A program made the position numbers and the translations under genes. A DNA stretch of 64,000 nt from Lentimicrobiaceae bacterium (GTDB taxonomy: Bacteria > Bacteroidota > Bacteroidia > Bacteroidales > JALOCA01): positions 1 through 64,000 of the forward strand of contig JALOCA010000006.1 in assembly GCA_023227965.1 (NCBI GenBank), read 5' to 3'. A model generated the notes under the pieces. It searched no databases. It was not told the origin of the DNA and saw only the letters and a program-made list of their open reading frames with translations. This document shows positions 37,685 to 46,974 of the stretch, in pieces; the stretch's first letter is position 1; the number at the start of each line of letters is the position of its first letter.

Positions 37685-39100
37685 ATGAATCTTAAAAAAC
37701 ATCTGAAGCATCCTGTGTTTTCCCTTATTAGCGAAGCAGCAGCCCAAAACGGCAACCCGGTGTTTGTAGTGGGTGGTTTTGTACGCGATATTTTGTTGCA
37801 ACGCGAGTCGAAAGATATTGATATTGTGGTGGTGGGCGATGGGATAGCCCTTGCACGAAAAGTTGCCGAATTGGCAGGTAAGAATAAAAAAGTGAGTGTA
37901 TATAAAAACTTTGGTACTGCCATGTTACATTATGACGAATGGCAGATTGAATTTGTAGGCGCACGAAAAGAATCCTATCGTACCGATTCCCGCAAACCGG
38001 AGGTGGAAAAAGGAACACTCAACGATGACCAGCAGCGTAGGGATTTTACTATAAATGCCCTGACTATAAGTTTGCAAAAAAGTACTTTTGGTAATTTGCT
38101 TGATCCTTTCGGAGGTATTGACGATTTAAAAAATAAAATCATCCGCACGCCTCTTTCTCCCGGAATCACATTTTCCGATGATCCTTTGCGTATGCTCAGG
38201 GCTATTCGTTTTGCCACACAACTAAGTTTTACCATTCACCCGGGAACCTACAATGCTATCAGAACCAATCAGCAGCGAATAAGCATACTTTCTCAAGAGC
38301 GGATTTCGGAAGAGATGAATAAAATAATTCTTTCACCGAAGCCGTCGGTAGGAATAAAAATGATGGATGAAACCGGTTTGCTCGAAATCGTTTTTCCGCA
38401 GTTTACGGCACTCAAAGGTGCTGAATTTATTGATGGCAAAGGACATAAGGATAATTTTTACCACACGTTGGAAGTCCTCGACACGTTGGCATTGCAAACC
38501 GATAATTTATGGTTACGTTGGGCAGCCCTGCTCCACGATATAGCCAAACCTTTGACAAAACGGTACGATACCACACTGGGCTGGACATTTCATGCCCACG
38601 AATTCAGGGGCGCCAAAATGGTTCCCGAAATTTTCCGGCAGATGAAACTCCCCCTGAATGAAAAAATGAAATACGTTCAGAAGCTGGTTCAGTTGCATTT
38701 GCGACCTATTGTGCTTTCGGAAGAAGAAGTTACTGATTCTGCAGTACGTCGTTTGCTGTTTGATGCCGGTGATGATATTGACGACCTGATGTTGCTTTGC
38801 GAAGCCGATATTACCTCTAAAAATCCGGAAAAAGTAAGACGTTATTTTGCCAATTTTGAAACTGTACGGCAGAAAATGAAGATTATCGAAGAAAAAGACC
38901 GCATAAGGAACTGGCAGCCGCCCATTACAGGAGAAATGATAATGGAAACCTTTGGATTAAAACCCTGCAAAGAGGTAGGAATCATTAAAGATGCCATTAA
39001 AAATTCCATTCTCGACGGAAAAATAGGCAATTCCTTTGAAGAAGCTCGTACACTGATGCTGGCTGAAGCCCAAAAATTAGGGCTAACGCCCTTAAAATAA
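37685..39100 (+). CDS. cca: CCA tRNA nucleotidyltransferase with HD domain
   Basis: 471 residues. The class II nucleotidyltransferase head has VFVVGGFVRDILLQ and the metal-binding DIDIVVVG, followed by the RRDFTINAL and DPLRMLRAIRFA motifs. A C-terminal HD domain (FYHTLEVLDTLA, WAALLHDIAKP) is present as in many bacterial CCA enzymes. It adds or repairs the 3' CCA of tRNAs in the cytoplasm. The start at 37685 follows from the promoter position. It is transcribed alone, with a separate promoter for the next gene. Confidence 0.92.
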   Translation: MNLKKHLKHPVFSLISEAAAQNGNPVFVVGGFVRDILLQRESKDIDIVVVGDGIALARKVAELAGKNKKVSVYKNFGTAMLHYDEWQIEFVGARKESYRTDSRKPEVEKGTLNDDQQRRDFTINALTISLQKSTFGNLLDPFGGIDDLKNKIIRTPLSPGITFSDDPLRMLRAIRFATQLSFTIHPGTYNAIRTNQQRISILSQERISEEMNKIILSPKPSVGIKMMDETGLLEIVFPQFTALKGAEFIDGKGHKDNFYHTLEVLDTLALQTDNLWLRWAALLHDIAKPLTKRYDTTLGWTFHAHEFRGAKMVPEIFRQMKLPLNEKMKYVQKLVQLHLRPIVLSEEEVTDSAVRRLLFDAGDDIDDLMLLCEADITSKNPEKVRRYFANFETVRQKMKIIEEKDRIRNWQPPITGEMIMETFGLKPCKEVGIIKDAIKNSILDGKIGNSFEEARTLMLAEAQKLGLTPLK

Positions 39101-39156
39101 TGAAAAGTTTGTTTTCGACAACATTTTTTTTCGTAACTTTAAAACCGGATTTCTTG

Positions 39157-39164
39157 TATTTTTG
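39157..39164 (+). promoter_or_regulatory. Putative -7 element before the pRiA4b ORF3-like gene
   Basis: TATTTTTG fits TAnnTTTG, 23 bases upstream of the start codon. The -33 region shows only T-rich sequence. Confidence 0.4.
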
Positions 39165-39187
39165 GATGTTGAAATTTTTGAAAGGGA

Positions 39188-39799
39188 ATGGCTATGAAAG
39201 CATACAAATTCAGAATGATATTAGAAGATCATGATGACTTTTTGAGGGATATTGAGATTTTACCCAATCAAACATTTGAAGATTTTCATAAAATCATATT
39301 ATCCACTACCGGCTTAAACGGGCAGGAACTGGCTTCTTTTTACACCTGCAACAGCAATTGGCGCAAGCAAAAAGAAATTACCCTGATAGATATGAATGAT
39401 GAACAGGATGTTGCAGATGAGGTGGAGGAAGATGAAAATATTCCCAAAAAACATCTTTACGTGATGAATGAATCCAAAATCAGGGATTTTATTGAAGATC
39501 CCCACCAACGCATCATCTACGAATACGATTTTTTCAATTTGAAAACTTTTTTTATTGAACTTTCGAAGATCATAACAGCCGACGAGCCGGAGTCCGCTTT
39601 TCCGCGTTGCGTAAAAAGTCAGGGAAATTTGCCTCAGAAACCGGTTCTTAAAACCGGCACCTCAGGCGATGAAGGAATGAACACCGAACTCTCCGATGAG
39701 GACATGGAAGACGATGCACTTTTCGGCGACGGCGACAACTTTGAAATAAGCCCCGATTTTTCAGAATTTAATGAGGGTTTTGAAGAACTCAAATTCTGA
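39188..39799 (+). CDS. pRiA4b ORF-3-like conserved protein, acidic
   Basis: 203 residues. The N-terminal half (YKFRMILEDHDDFLRDIEI, TFEDFHKIILSTTGL, ELASFYTC) fits the plasmid pRiA4b ORF-3-like domain also found as an IS1096-type passenger. The C-terminal 60 residues are strongly acidic and low complexity (SDEDMEDDALFGDGDNFE). No signal peptide or membrane helix. Its end overlaps the miaA start by 29 bases in another frame, so translation is probably coupled. An alternative start at 39194 would remove two residues. The function of this family is not known. Confidence 0.75.
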   Translation: MAMKAYKFRMILEDHDDFLRDIEILPNQTFEDFHKIILSTTGLNGQELASFYTCNSNWRKQKEITLIDMNDEQDVADEVEEDENIPKKHLYVMNESKIRDFIEDPHQRIIYEYDFFNLKTFFIELSKIITADEPESAFPRCVKSQGNLPQKPVLKTGTSGDEGMNTELSDEDMEDDALFGDGDNFEISPDFSEFNEGFEELKF

Positions 39800-40703
39800 C
39801 CGGCTGTTAGTGGTGATAGCAGGACCTACTGCTGTCGGGAAAACCCGTATTGCCATAGAAATAGCCCGCTTTTTTCATACCGAAATCCTTTCAGCCGATT
39901 CAAGGCAGTTTTACCGAGAGATGAAGATAGGAACGGCAGTTCCTACCGATAGTGAACTTTCGTTGGTGAAACACCATTTTATCGGTAACCTTTCTATCCA
40001 CGAACCTTATAACGTATCCCGTTACGAAACCGATGCCCTTGCCTTGCTTGACCCGCTTTTTCTCCGGCATAATATTATTGTCATGGCAGGAGGCTCCGGA
40101 TTATATATCAGGGCTGTTTGTGAAGGCATTGATGTACTGCCCGATCCCGACCCGACACTGAGAAACCGTTTAAAAAACATTTTTGCAAACGAAGGAATCC
40201 TCCCTTTGCAGCAGATGCTCGCCCAGCTCGATCCTGATTATTTTGCTATCGTTGATAAACAAAACCCGGTACGGCTGATGCGTGCCATTGAAGTTTGCGA
40301 AATGTCGGGTAAAACCTTTACAAAACTACGGCAACAGCAAACTCAGGTGCGCAAATTTTCTGTCCTGAAAATAGGAATTTTTCTGGAACGACATGTCCTC
40401 AACCAGCAGATCAATGCACGTGTTGACAGCATGATTGCGCAGGGACTCGTGGAAGAAGCCCGCTATTTATATCCTTTCCGGAATTGTAACGCCCTGAATA
40501 CCGTAGGATATAGCGAACTATTTGCCTTTTTCGACGGAAAAATTTCATTAGAGCAGGCAATTATCAACATTAAAACCAACACCCGTCGGTATGCAAAACG
40601 CCAGATTACCTGGCTAAATAAAGAAAATAACCTGCATATTTTCAGCCCCGGACAAATTCCAGAAATTTTGCAGTGCATAAGTGAACACACAATTCATTCC
40701 TGA
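39771..40703 (+). CDS. miaA: tRNA dimethylallyltransferase
   Basis: 310 residues, standard length. It has the P-loop GPTAVGKT (about residues 19-26), the DSRQFYREMKIGTA motif, GGSGLYIRAVCEG and the RRYAKRQITWL segment. It transfers a dimethylallyl group to A37 of tRNAs reading UNN codons. The ATG lies inside the end of the upstream gene, giving a 29-base overlap; a later start would cut close to the P-loop. Confidence 0.93.
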   Translation: MRVLKNSNSDRLLVVIAGPTAVGKTRIAIEIARFFHTEILSADSRQFYREMKIGTAVPTDSELSLVKHHFIGNLSIHEPYNVSRYETDALALLDPLFLRHNIIVMAGGSGLYIRAVCEGIDVLPDPDPTLRNRLKNIFANEGILPLQQMLAQLDPDYFAIVDKQNPVRLMRAIEVCEMSGKTFTKLRQQQTQVRKFSVLKIGIFLERHVLNQQINARVDSMIAQGLVEEARYLYPFRNCNALNTVGYSELFAFFDGKISLEQAIINIKTNTRRYAKRQITWLNKENNLHIFSPGQIPEILQCISEHTIHS

Positions 40704-40806
40704 TATATTTTTACAAAATAAATATTTATATATTTACACCGCTTTTGCACTCCGATGATTGCCGGGAAAATATTAATTAACTTATCAATCTATAAAATAA
40801 ACAGTT

Positions 40807-43728
40807 ATGAAAAAATCGTACGCATTTATTTTGGGACTGTTAGTTTGTCCCATGCTGCTTTTTGCCTCTTATGGGGTAAACGGTAAAAAAAACATTCCTC
40901 CCGTTAAAAAAGGAGGAGAATGGACTATCACTCAAACATTTCAGATAGTGGAAGACGCTTCCGGACTTGCCTGGGACGGAACTTCTCTATATTGTGGAAT
41001 ATACGGTTCAAATGGGAATAATATTTACCAGATTAATCCTTCCACAGGAAGTTATTCACTGGCTTTTACCGGTCCGCAGGAGGATGCTTACGGGCTTACT
41101 TTTGACGGAACCTATTTCTGGACTATCATCCAGCCTTCCAGTTCATCTCAGCCGGCAAAAGCTACACAGTTCGATTATTCGGGTAACCTTATCTCGCAAT
41201 TTGACTTGCCGACGCATTACATGAGCGGAATCGCTTATGATAACGGAGATTTTTGGGTAGCAGCCTATTACCCTGATCCTTCGACGATATATAAAGTTAG
41301 TTCCAGCGGTGTCATTCAGCAGCAATTTACAGCTCCTGACAACCAACCTTGGGACGTTTGCGTAGAAGGCGATTATCTTTGGATAGCTGATTACTGGGGT
41401 AATCACCTGTATAAAGTAGCTAAAACCGATGGTAGCCTGCAGGAATCGCATGTTTCGGAAAGCACTGACCCGGCAGGCATAGTTTATGATGGACAGTATC
41501 TGTGGTATATAGATAATGGTACAGACTATCAGAATGATATGCTGTATAAAGTAGATCTTGGAGGAAGCGGAACCCCTGTTATTCACCTTCCGGCTATGGT
41601 GCATAATTATGGAAATATTACCGTTGGTGACAGTGCTACCTGGAATATGGTAATTGAAAATTCTGGAACAGGCGAACTTTTCGTTACCAACGTGGAAGTA
41701 CAAAATGCCGTACCAATTTTTTATACTTACGCCTTTCCTGCCAATATCGCTCCGGGAGGTTCCATTACTATTCCAATAATCTATGCACCGACGGAACAAT
41801 CAAGCCTGAACACGGTGATAGTGGTAAAATCCTCCGACCCGGTTACTCCTGAAGTTGAAGTGGAACTTACAGGTGAAGCCGTATACGACGGACCACATAT
41901 CAGCATCAGCAATCCTATTCATAATTATGGTAATGTACGTGTTAATGCAATAACCCGATGGTTTGTAGAAGTGAATAACACGGGCAATCAACCCCTCGTA
42001 ATCTCAGATATCAATATTTCCAGTGCTCAGTTTACATTAGATGAAAGCGTTAATTTTCCGATTACAGTTCCTATATTAGGTGAAAAAACCATCGGAATTT
42101 GGTTTAACCCAACCCAGACAATAACGTATGATGCACAGATGAATATTTTCAGTAATGACGTTCTCCAAAATCCGTTTGTGGTTGAACTGAGTGGAACAGG
42201 CGACGATAGCCCTTATCCGATAGGTGAAAAATTGTGGGAATATACTATTACCGGCGGCTTAGACAACAGTCCTAAAGCCATGATTTCCTTGCCTGATATC
42301 ACCGGTGACGGAATTGATGATGTGATTGTAGGTTCTGAAGACTACGTAATCAGATGTTTAAATGGAAATTCATCCGGTCAGGCGGATGTAATCTGGGAAT
42401 TTTCTATTTACTCCGGTGCTGTTTATCAGCAGGCTGACTTGAGTATAATTCCTGATATTGATGAAGATGGATATTCTGATGTGATAGTGGGTACCGTATG
42501 GGGCGATTGTTCTATCATTGCTCTTTCGGGGAAAACCGGAGCACAAATCTGGAAACATGATACACACGAATATGGCGATGGCGGCTGGGTTTACCAGGTT
42601 GACGCCAGCTTTGATTTTAATAACGATGGCACACGCGACGTTCTCGCATGTGCAGGAGATGATGGTAATGGTACGGGTCCAAATCGCGTTTATTGTCTTA
42701 ATGGATTGAATGGTAATTCTATTTGGGAAAAGCCAACAAACGGACCGGCTTTTGCCGTTATTGGCATTGAAGATATCAATGGTGACGGGAAACCTGATGT
42801 GTTGGCTGGTGCTTCCGATGAAGACGAAATTCAAGGAACGGCTTATGCCATCAACGGTATCAATGGCGCGCTCCTATGGTCTTTTAATGTAAGCGGGAGC
42901 TCTGTTTGGGCATTAGTTCAATTGGATGATATTAACGGTGACAGTAAAAAGGATGTTGCCGTTGGAGATTTTTCAGGTCATTATTACTTGTTGAATTCTG
43001 CAAACGGAAATGTTTTATCACAGGGGAATATAGGGGTTCACATTATCTTACGCTTTCAGAAATTTGATGATGTTAACGGCGACGGACATCCCGATTTTGC
43101 CATTGCCCATAGTGGTTCACTTGCTGCTATGGTTGACGGGTTTACCGGAGATTTTTTGTGGACTTATGCTTTGCCCGACATGCCTTGGACTGTAGCCCGC
43201 ATTGCCGACGTCAGCGGCGACCATATTAACGATGTGATTTATGGAACACTATACACAGATAATTTCGTATTTTATATTAACGGAGTGAATGGGGAAGAAC
43301 TGAAATCTGTAACCATGCCTTCGGCAGTAGATGCTTTGACAACCATCCCCGACATAAACGGTGATTTTTCTATGGAAGTAGTCGCTGGCGGCAGAGAGGG
43401 CGAAGTTAAATGCCTTTCGGGCGGTTTAGATGGTTCGGTGGGTGTGCCCGAAAATCCGGAAATTAATATTAGCGAAGATTTTAGCATTTATCCAAATCCC
43501 GTTCATTCGCAAAGCGATATTTCTTTTTCAATAAATGAAAACGAAAGGGCTACTCTGAATTTGTATTCTGTAAATGGTAAAAAAGTAACAGTTTTGTTAG
43601 ACGCAACCTTGGAAAAAGGAATTTACAATTTCAATTTTGATGCAAAGAATTTCTGTAATGGTATCTATATTGCCGAACTTATCAGAGGACAGGAAAAAAT
43701 CACCCGGAAAATGATGATTTGTAGGTAA
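40807..43728 (+). CDS. T9SS-secreted protein with propeller, choice-of-anchor D and FG-GAP repeats
   Basis: 973 residues with a signal peptide (MKKSYAFILGLLVCPMLLFA). Residues about 35-250 form a beta-propeller (repeats with GLAWDGTSLYCG, GLTFDGTYFWT, GIVYDGQYLWYID). Two choice-of-anchor-D-like Ig domains follow at about 255-470 (HNYGNITVGDSATW, HNYGNVRVNAITRW). FG-GAP/VCBS and PQQ-like repeats fill about 475-885 (DITGDGIDDVIVGS, DINGDGKPDVLAGAS). The last 80 residues (FSIYPNPVHSQSDISF, LNLYSVNGKKV, GIYIAELIRG) are a type A T9SS sorting domain. Surface exposure is therefore well supported; the ligand or partner is unknown. A strong terminator follows. Confidence 0.88.
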   Translation: MKKSYAFILGLLVCPMLLFASYGVNGKKNIPPVKKGGEWTITQTFQIVEDASGLAWDGTSLYCGIYGSNGNNIYQINPSTGSYSLAFTGPQEDAYGLTFDGTYFWTIIQPSSSSQPAKATQFDYSGNLISQFDLPTHYMSGIAYDNGDFWVAAYYPDPSTIYKVSSSGVIQQQFTAPDNQPWDVCVEGDYLWIADYWGNHLYKVAKTDGSLQESHVSESTDPAGIVYDGQYLWYIDNGTDYQNDMLYKVDLGGSGTPVIHLPAMVHNYGNITVGDSATWNMVIENSGTGELFVTNVEVQNAVPIFYTYAFPANIAPGGSITIPIIYAPTEQSSLNTVIVVKSSDPVTPEVEVELTGEAVYDGPHISISNPIHNYGNVRVNAITRWFVEVNNTGNQPLVISDINISSAQFTLDESVNFPITVPILGEKTIGIWFNPTQTITYDAQMNIFSNDVLQNPFVVELSGTGDDSPYPIGEKLWEYTITGGLDNSPKAMISLPDITGDGIDDVIVGSEDYVIRCLNGNSSGQADVIWEFSIYSGAVYQQADLSIIPDIDEDGYSDVIVGTVWGDCSIIALSGKTGAQIWKHDTHEYGDGGWVYQVDASFDFNNDGTRDVLACAGDDGNGTGPNRVYCLNGLNGNSIWEKPTNGPAFAVIGIEDINGDGKPDVLAGASDEDEIQGTAYAINGINGALLWSFNVSGSSVWALVQLDDINGDSKKDVAVGDFSGHYYLLNSANGNVLSQGNIGVHIILRFQKFDDVNGDGHPDFAIAHSGSLAAMVDGFTGDFLWTYALPDMPWTVARIADVSGDHINDVIYGTLYTDNFVFYINGVNGEELKSVTMPSAVDALTTIPDINGDFSMEVVAGGREGEVKCLSGGLDGSVGVPENPEINISEDFSIYPNPVHSQSDISFSINENERATLNLYSVNGKKVTVLLDATLEKGIYNFNFDAKNFCNGIYIAELIRGQEKITRKMMICR

Positions 43729-43734
43729 AAAAAT

Positions 43735-43767
43735 AAAAAACTCCTCTGTACCATGGAGGAGTTTTTT
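43735..43767. terminator. Bidirectional terminator
   Basis: AAAAAACTCCTC and GAGGAGTTTTTT form a 12-bp stem around a 9-base loop, with T runs on both strands. It serves both the converging T9SS protein gene and rpsT. Confidence 0.88.
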
Positions 43768-43788
43768 TATTACTAATATCTTACAAAG

Positions 43789-44040
43789 TTACATCGTATT
43801 TGCTTTGCGTGTAAGTTTCGATTTAAGATTGCCGGCTTTATTTTTATGGATAATGGTTTTTTTAGCCAGTTTATCAATCATCGAAACCACCTTGGGCAAA
43901 ATTTCCGAAGCTTCTGTTTTATTGGTGAGTGCACGAAATTTTCTTACTGCGTTTCGTACGGTGCGGGCATAATAACGGTTTTGAATACGACGCTTTTCGT
44001 TAGCACGAATTCTTTTTAATGCTGAAGTATGGTTTGCCAT
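43789..44040 (-). CDS. rpsT: 30S ribosomal protein S20
   Basis: 83 residues, lysine/arginine rich, starting MANHTSALKRIRANEKRRIQ, characteristic of S20, which binds 16S rRNA in the small subunit. It starts 16 bases after the 3' end of tRNA-Glu on the same strand, with no promoter in between, so both are probably made from the tRNA promoter and separated by tRNA processing. Confidence 0.96.
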   Translation of the reverse strand: MANHTSALKRIRANEKRRIQNRYYARTVRNAVRKFRALTNKTEASEILPKVVSMIDKLAKKTIIHKNKAGNLKSKLTRKANTM

Positions 44041-44056
44041 TTTAACAAAAATTTTG

Positions 44057-44130
44057 TAGCCCGTAGGGGACTCGAACCCCTGATTTCAAGAATGAAAATC
44101 TTGCGTCCTAACCAGCTAGACGAACGGGCC
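44057..44130 (-). tRNA. tRNA-Glu (TTC)
   Basis: 74 nt cloverleaf. The acceptor arm GGCCCGT/ACGGGCT has a G-U first pair and discriminator A. The anticodon stem is CAAGA/TCTTG with loop TTTTCAT, giving anticodon TTC. The T-arm is AGGGG-TTCGAGT-CCCCT. No CCA is encoded. Confidence 0.95.
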
Positions 44131-44150
44131 ATGGTTAAGATTTGGGACTG

Positions 44151-44181
44151 CAAAGGTAGAATAATTATTTATTCGACCAAA
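44151..44181 (-). promoter_or_regulatory. Promoter for tRNA-Glu and rpsT
   Basis: On the minus strand TTTG (44178-44181), a 19-base spacer, then TACCTTTG (44151-44158): an exact Bacteroidota -33/-7 arrangement. The start point would be near 44145, about 15 bases before the tRNA. Confidence 0.78.
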
Positions 44182-44359
44182 TATATGATTAAAAAATTTT
44201 AATTATCTAAAATACCTGAGTATTACTGCAAAATTTACAGGAGAAAACGTAGTAAAAAATATGTAAAAACCGGAAAAATAATATTGTTTTGTCGTGAAAT
44301 AGGTTGACAAAAAAATAAATCATTATTCGTACAAGACTTTAATTTCCGATAGTATTTAA

Positions 44360-45442
44360 TCAGAACTTATAAATCATTGCATTAATATTCATCCCTGCTC
44401 CAACAGATGCGAAAACAACGTTATCACCTTTATTTATTCTATGAGTTTTAAGCGAATTTGTTAAAATAAGGTTTAATAAAGTCGGAATAGTAGCTACGGA
44501 TGAGTTGCCCAACCATGCAATCGTCATAGGCATGATGTTTTCGGGTAATTCAGCCACACCATACAAGCTGTACAGCCTTTTTAAAATTGCATCATCCATT
44601 TTTCCGTTAGCCTGGTGGATCAGCACTTTTTTAATTTCGCTGAGATGCGTCTTACTCTTCTCAAGGCAGTCTTTTATTGCCTGAGGCACCATTTCAAGAG
44701 CATATTGATACAACTTCCGACCGTTCATCTTTAAAAAAAGCTCATTTTTGTTTATATTGTCAGGCTTGTTTGATTTGCCCATATATAACATCTTGGAAAA
44801 TAAGAATGTATCCGAACGTGTTTTATGTGCGAGTATTCCAATGGGTCTATCACTATTTTTTGCTTCAAGAACTGCTGCTCCGGCACCATCGGCATATAGC
44901 ATACTGTCCCTGTCGTGTGGATCGGAAACCCGGGACAATATTTCTGCTCCAATAACCAGTATCTTTTTTGCATCCCCTGACTTTAAATAATAATCAGCCT
45001 GAATAACAGCTTGCAACCAACCCGGACATCCAAATGACAAATCATAAGCTACAGTATTGGGGTTTTGTATTCCTAATTTATATTTTACCCGGGCAGCTAA
45101 GCTGGGTACCAAATCGGATCGCTTATTGTCATTTTTTACGTCGCCAAAATTATGTGCAACAATTAAATAGTCTAGTTCTTCTTTATCAATGTTGGCAGAT
45201 TTAATAGCATCGGCGGCAGCATAACTGGCAATATCGGAGGTTACCAAATCGTTTGTAACGTGTCGTCTTTCGGCAATGGTTGTTATTTCCAAAAATTTAT
45301 CAATTATTTCTTTATTCGTATTATCGAGTTTTTTCCCTTCAGAATCATAAAATTCATTAGTAAGAAAATCTTCATTTTTGATACGTATTGATGGGATATA
45401 TATTCCCGTTCCCGTAATCACACTGTAAATGGTATCATTCAT
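44360..45442 (-). CDS. 3-oxoacyl-ACP synthase III-like (FabH family) enzyme
   Basis: 360 residues from the ATG at 45442, placed just before the conserved ITGTGIYIP strand; the ATG at 45460 would add six residues. The thiolase-fold triad is present: Cys139 (DLSFGCPGWLQ), His276 (VLIHQAN) and Asn313 (WLGNSS). The GAGMN loop lies near the C-terminus. Such enzymes condense an acyl-CoA with malonyl-ACP. It stands alone, away from other fatty acid genes, and is longer than housekeeping FabH, so a specialised lipid or polyketide product is possible. The substrate cannot be read from the sequence. Confidence 0.85.
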   Translation of the reverse strand: MNDTIYSVITGTGIYIPSIRIKNEDFLTNEFYDSEGKKLDNTNKEIIDKFLEITTIAERRHVTNDLVTSDIASYAAADAIKSANIDKEELDYLIVAHNFGDVKNDNKRSDLVPSLAARVKYKLGIQNPNTVAYDLSFGCPGWLQAVIQADYYLKSGDAKKILVIGAEILSRVSDPHDRDSMLYADGAGAAVLEAKNSDRPIGILAHKTRSDTFLFSKMLYMGKSNKPDNINKNELFLKMNGRKLYQYALEMVPQAIKDCLEKSKTHLSEIKKVLIHQANGKMDDAILKRLYSLYGVAELPENIMPMTIAWLGNSSVATIPTLLNLILTNSLKTHRINKGDNVVFASVGAGMNINAMIYKF

Positions 45443-45460
45443 ATTTATTACTGCTAACAA

Positions 45461-46009
45461 TTAATATATACGTACATAGCGTATATTTCCCTTTTACCGG
45501 AAGGCTTGATTATTAAATTAATATTTTTTTGTAAAATTACTAAATTTTGTATTCCATATTTATCAAAATGAATTTTGTACGGATTTACCGCAAAAAACAA
45601 TATTGTTAACGAATGAAATTAATACATTCCCATTCATATTTTACATAACTATTACATAAGATTAAGGTATATTTTCTCATACTTTGTATGGGGTTACTTT
45701 TGTTAGATTTAGTAATCCCTTTTTTTGTTTTATAAAAAATTAAAAAACTTCTAAAAAACCCTCAAGGTTTTAAAAACTTTAAGGGTTTGAAACCAGCCTC
45801 TTTCGCGGAGGACGATTTTTAAAAACTTGAAACCTGCCTCTCGCAGGTTTTTGGTAAACACATCCCTGTTAAGCGGGCTTACCTTTATTAGATTTTGTAA
45901 TCCCTTCTTGCTTTTTAATATCGTGAGATAGTCTATTTTCAACCTTAAAAACCCGGCATTCAGCTAAATTTATTTTAGCATAAAAATTTATTTTATTCAT
46001 TTTGCAGCC
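45461..46009. other. Intergenic region with palindromic repeats
   Basis: No believable gene; the small minus-strand frame at 45751-45942 is built from the repeats themselves. The right half carries hairpins (see 45756-45850). The left half is plain AT-rich sequence that should include the FabH-like gene promoter, but no exact TAnnTTTG element was located. Confidence 0.5.
45756..45850. repeat. Cluster of palindromic intergenic repeats
   Basis: First hairpin, 45756-45788: AAACCCTCAAGGTTTT pairs with AAAACTTTAAGGGTTT with one mismatch and one wobble. Second hairpin, 45830-45850: AAACCTGC and GCAGGTTT around CTCTC. A degraded copy of the second (GAAACCAGCCTCTTTCGCGG) lies between them. The first is homologous to the terminator at 50686. 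Confidence 0.7.
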
Positions 46010-46546
46010 ATGAAAATTGTGAAAACATTATCTTGTTTATCAGGGAAAAGCATCATTTTAAATAATTCTTTTCGCAGTCCCGATTATACGGATTCTTACA
46101 TGGTTACTATCAAAGGAGAACCCAATTATTCGGCAGATTACCTTATGACTCTGTTTTTTACATCTGTTCTAAGTTGGATAAAGTTGCCGTTAAGAAATGT
46201 TTTGGTAAAACCCCTTGGATTAAAAACCGGGTCTGTAAATATCTTCAACCCGCAAAAGAAATTATTTATAAAACAAGGGAAAAGGCAATTCTTTTTACGG
46301 TTTTGCAAAAAAGCGAAGAAGAAACAATGTTGGCAGAAAAAGACAAACATTTTAATTTCGGAACTTCCATCCGGATAAAAAAAGGCACAAAACAGCCACA
46401 ATACCATATATGTTCTTCCACCGTAGTATGGCCTGGGGCAGACTGTATTTTTTTCGGTAAAACCTTTTTTACAGGCTTATTATCAAAACGATCATGAAGA
46501 TATTAAAAACCAAATTAACTCAATAATAAATACCAGAAAACCATGA
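46010..46546 (+). pseudogene. DUF2867-family gene broken by frameshifts
   Basis: The translation resembles a DUF2867 protein but is spread over frames. It starts at ATG 46010 (MKIVKTLSCLSGKS..., DYTDSYMV, LPLRNVLVKPLGLKTG) and moves to the next frame at about 46250-46270 for TREKAILFTVLQKSEEE and EKDKHFNFGTSIRIKKG. It moves again near 46390 for MFFHRSMAWGRLYFF, and again in the T run at 46449-46454 for SVKPF, ending at the TGA at 46544. Each piece matches consecutive parts of the family, so it was once one gene of about 175 residues. Three shifts suggest a real pseudogene, although two lie at homopolymers where sequencing error is possible. It ends across the start of the flavodoxin-like gene. 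Confidence 0.65.
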
Positions 46547-46959
46547 AAAAAGCATTAATCATTTACCAAAGCAGGAAAGGAACAACACGTAAATATGGAG
46601 AAGCTATCGCTACTGAGCTTGAAAATTTAGGATTGCGTACCGTTGTTAAATCTATAAACGAAATAGATATAAGTAAGCCTGTAGATGCAGAGTTTGTATT
46701 CTTAGGTTGTTGGACCAGCGGACTTTTCATTTGCATGCAACATCCGGAAAAAGCTTGGGTCAGTTTTGCAAAAAACCTGCTTATCCCCAACGGAACACAA
46801 ATGGGGCTGTTTACAACCTACAAGTTAGCTACTGGAAGTATGTTTTCAAACATGAAAAAACATATTAAAAACGGTAATCCGATAAGTTTTGAATTAAAGT
46901 CTAAAAACAGCAATTTAAGCGAAACCGATAAAAAGCGGATTCAACTGTTTTTGTCTTAG
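46543..46959 (+). CDS. Flavodoxin-like protein
   Basis: 138 residues. The N-terminus KKALIIYQSRKGTTRKYGEAIA is a flavodoxin-type strand-loop-helix with an FMN phosphate-binding loop (SRKGTT); FVFLGCWTSGLF and GTQMGLFTTY are the expected following strands. It is close to the size of small flavodoxins. An electron-transfer or quinone-related role is inferred. The ATG overlaps the end of the DUF2867 pseudogene, suggesting the two once formed an operon. The C-terminal 25 residues are weakly conserved in type. Confidence 0.75.
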   Translation: MKKALIIYQSRKGTTRKYGEAIATELENLGLRTVVKSINEIDISKPVDAEFVFLGCWTSGLFICMQHPEKAWVSFAKNLLIPNGTQMGLFTTYKLATGSMFSNMKKHIKNGNPISFELKSKNSNLSETDKKRIQLFLS

Positions 46960-46974
46960 CTGGAATTGCTCCCG

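Noticed and set aside
45751..45942. 63-residue minus-strand gene
   Set aside because: It is composed of the palindromic repeats at 45756-45850, e.g. repeated 'LKVFKTLRVF' from hairpin arms; it shows no protein-like features.
46174..46497. Independent 107-residue gene
   Set aside because: Its middle part continues the DUF2867-like protein that begins at 46010 in another frame, so it is a fragment of a pseudogene and not a separate gene.
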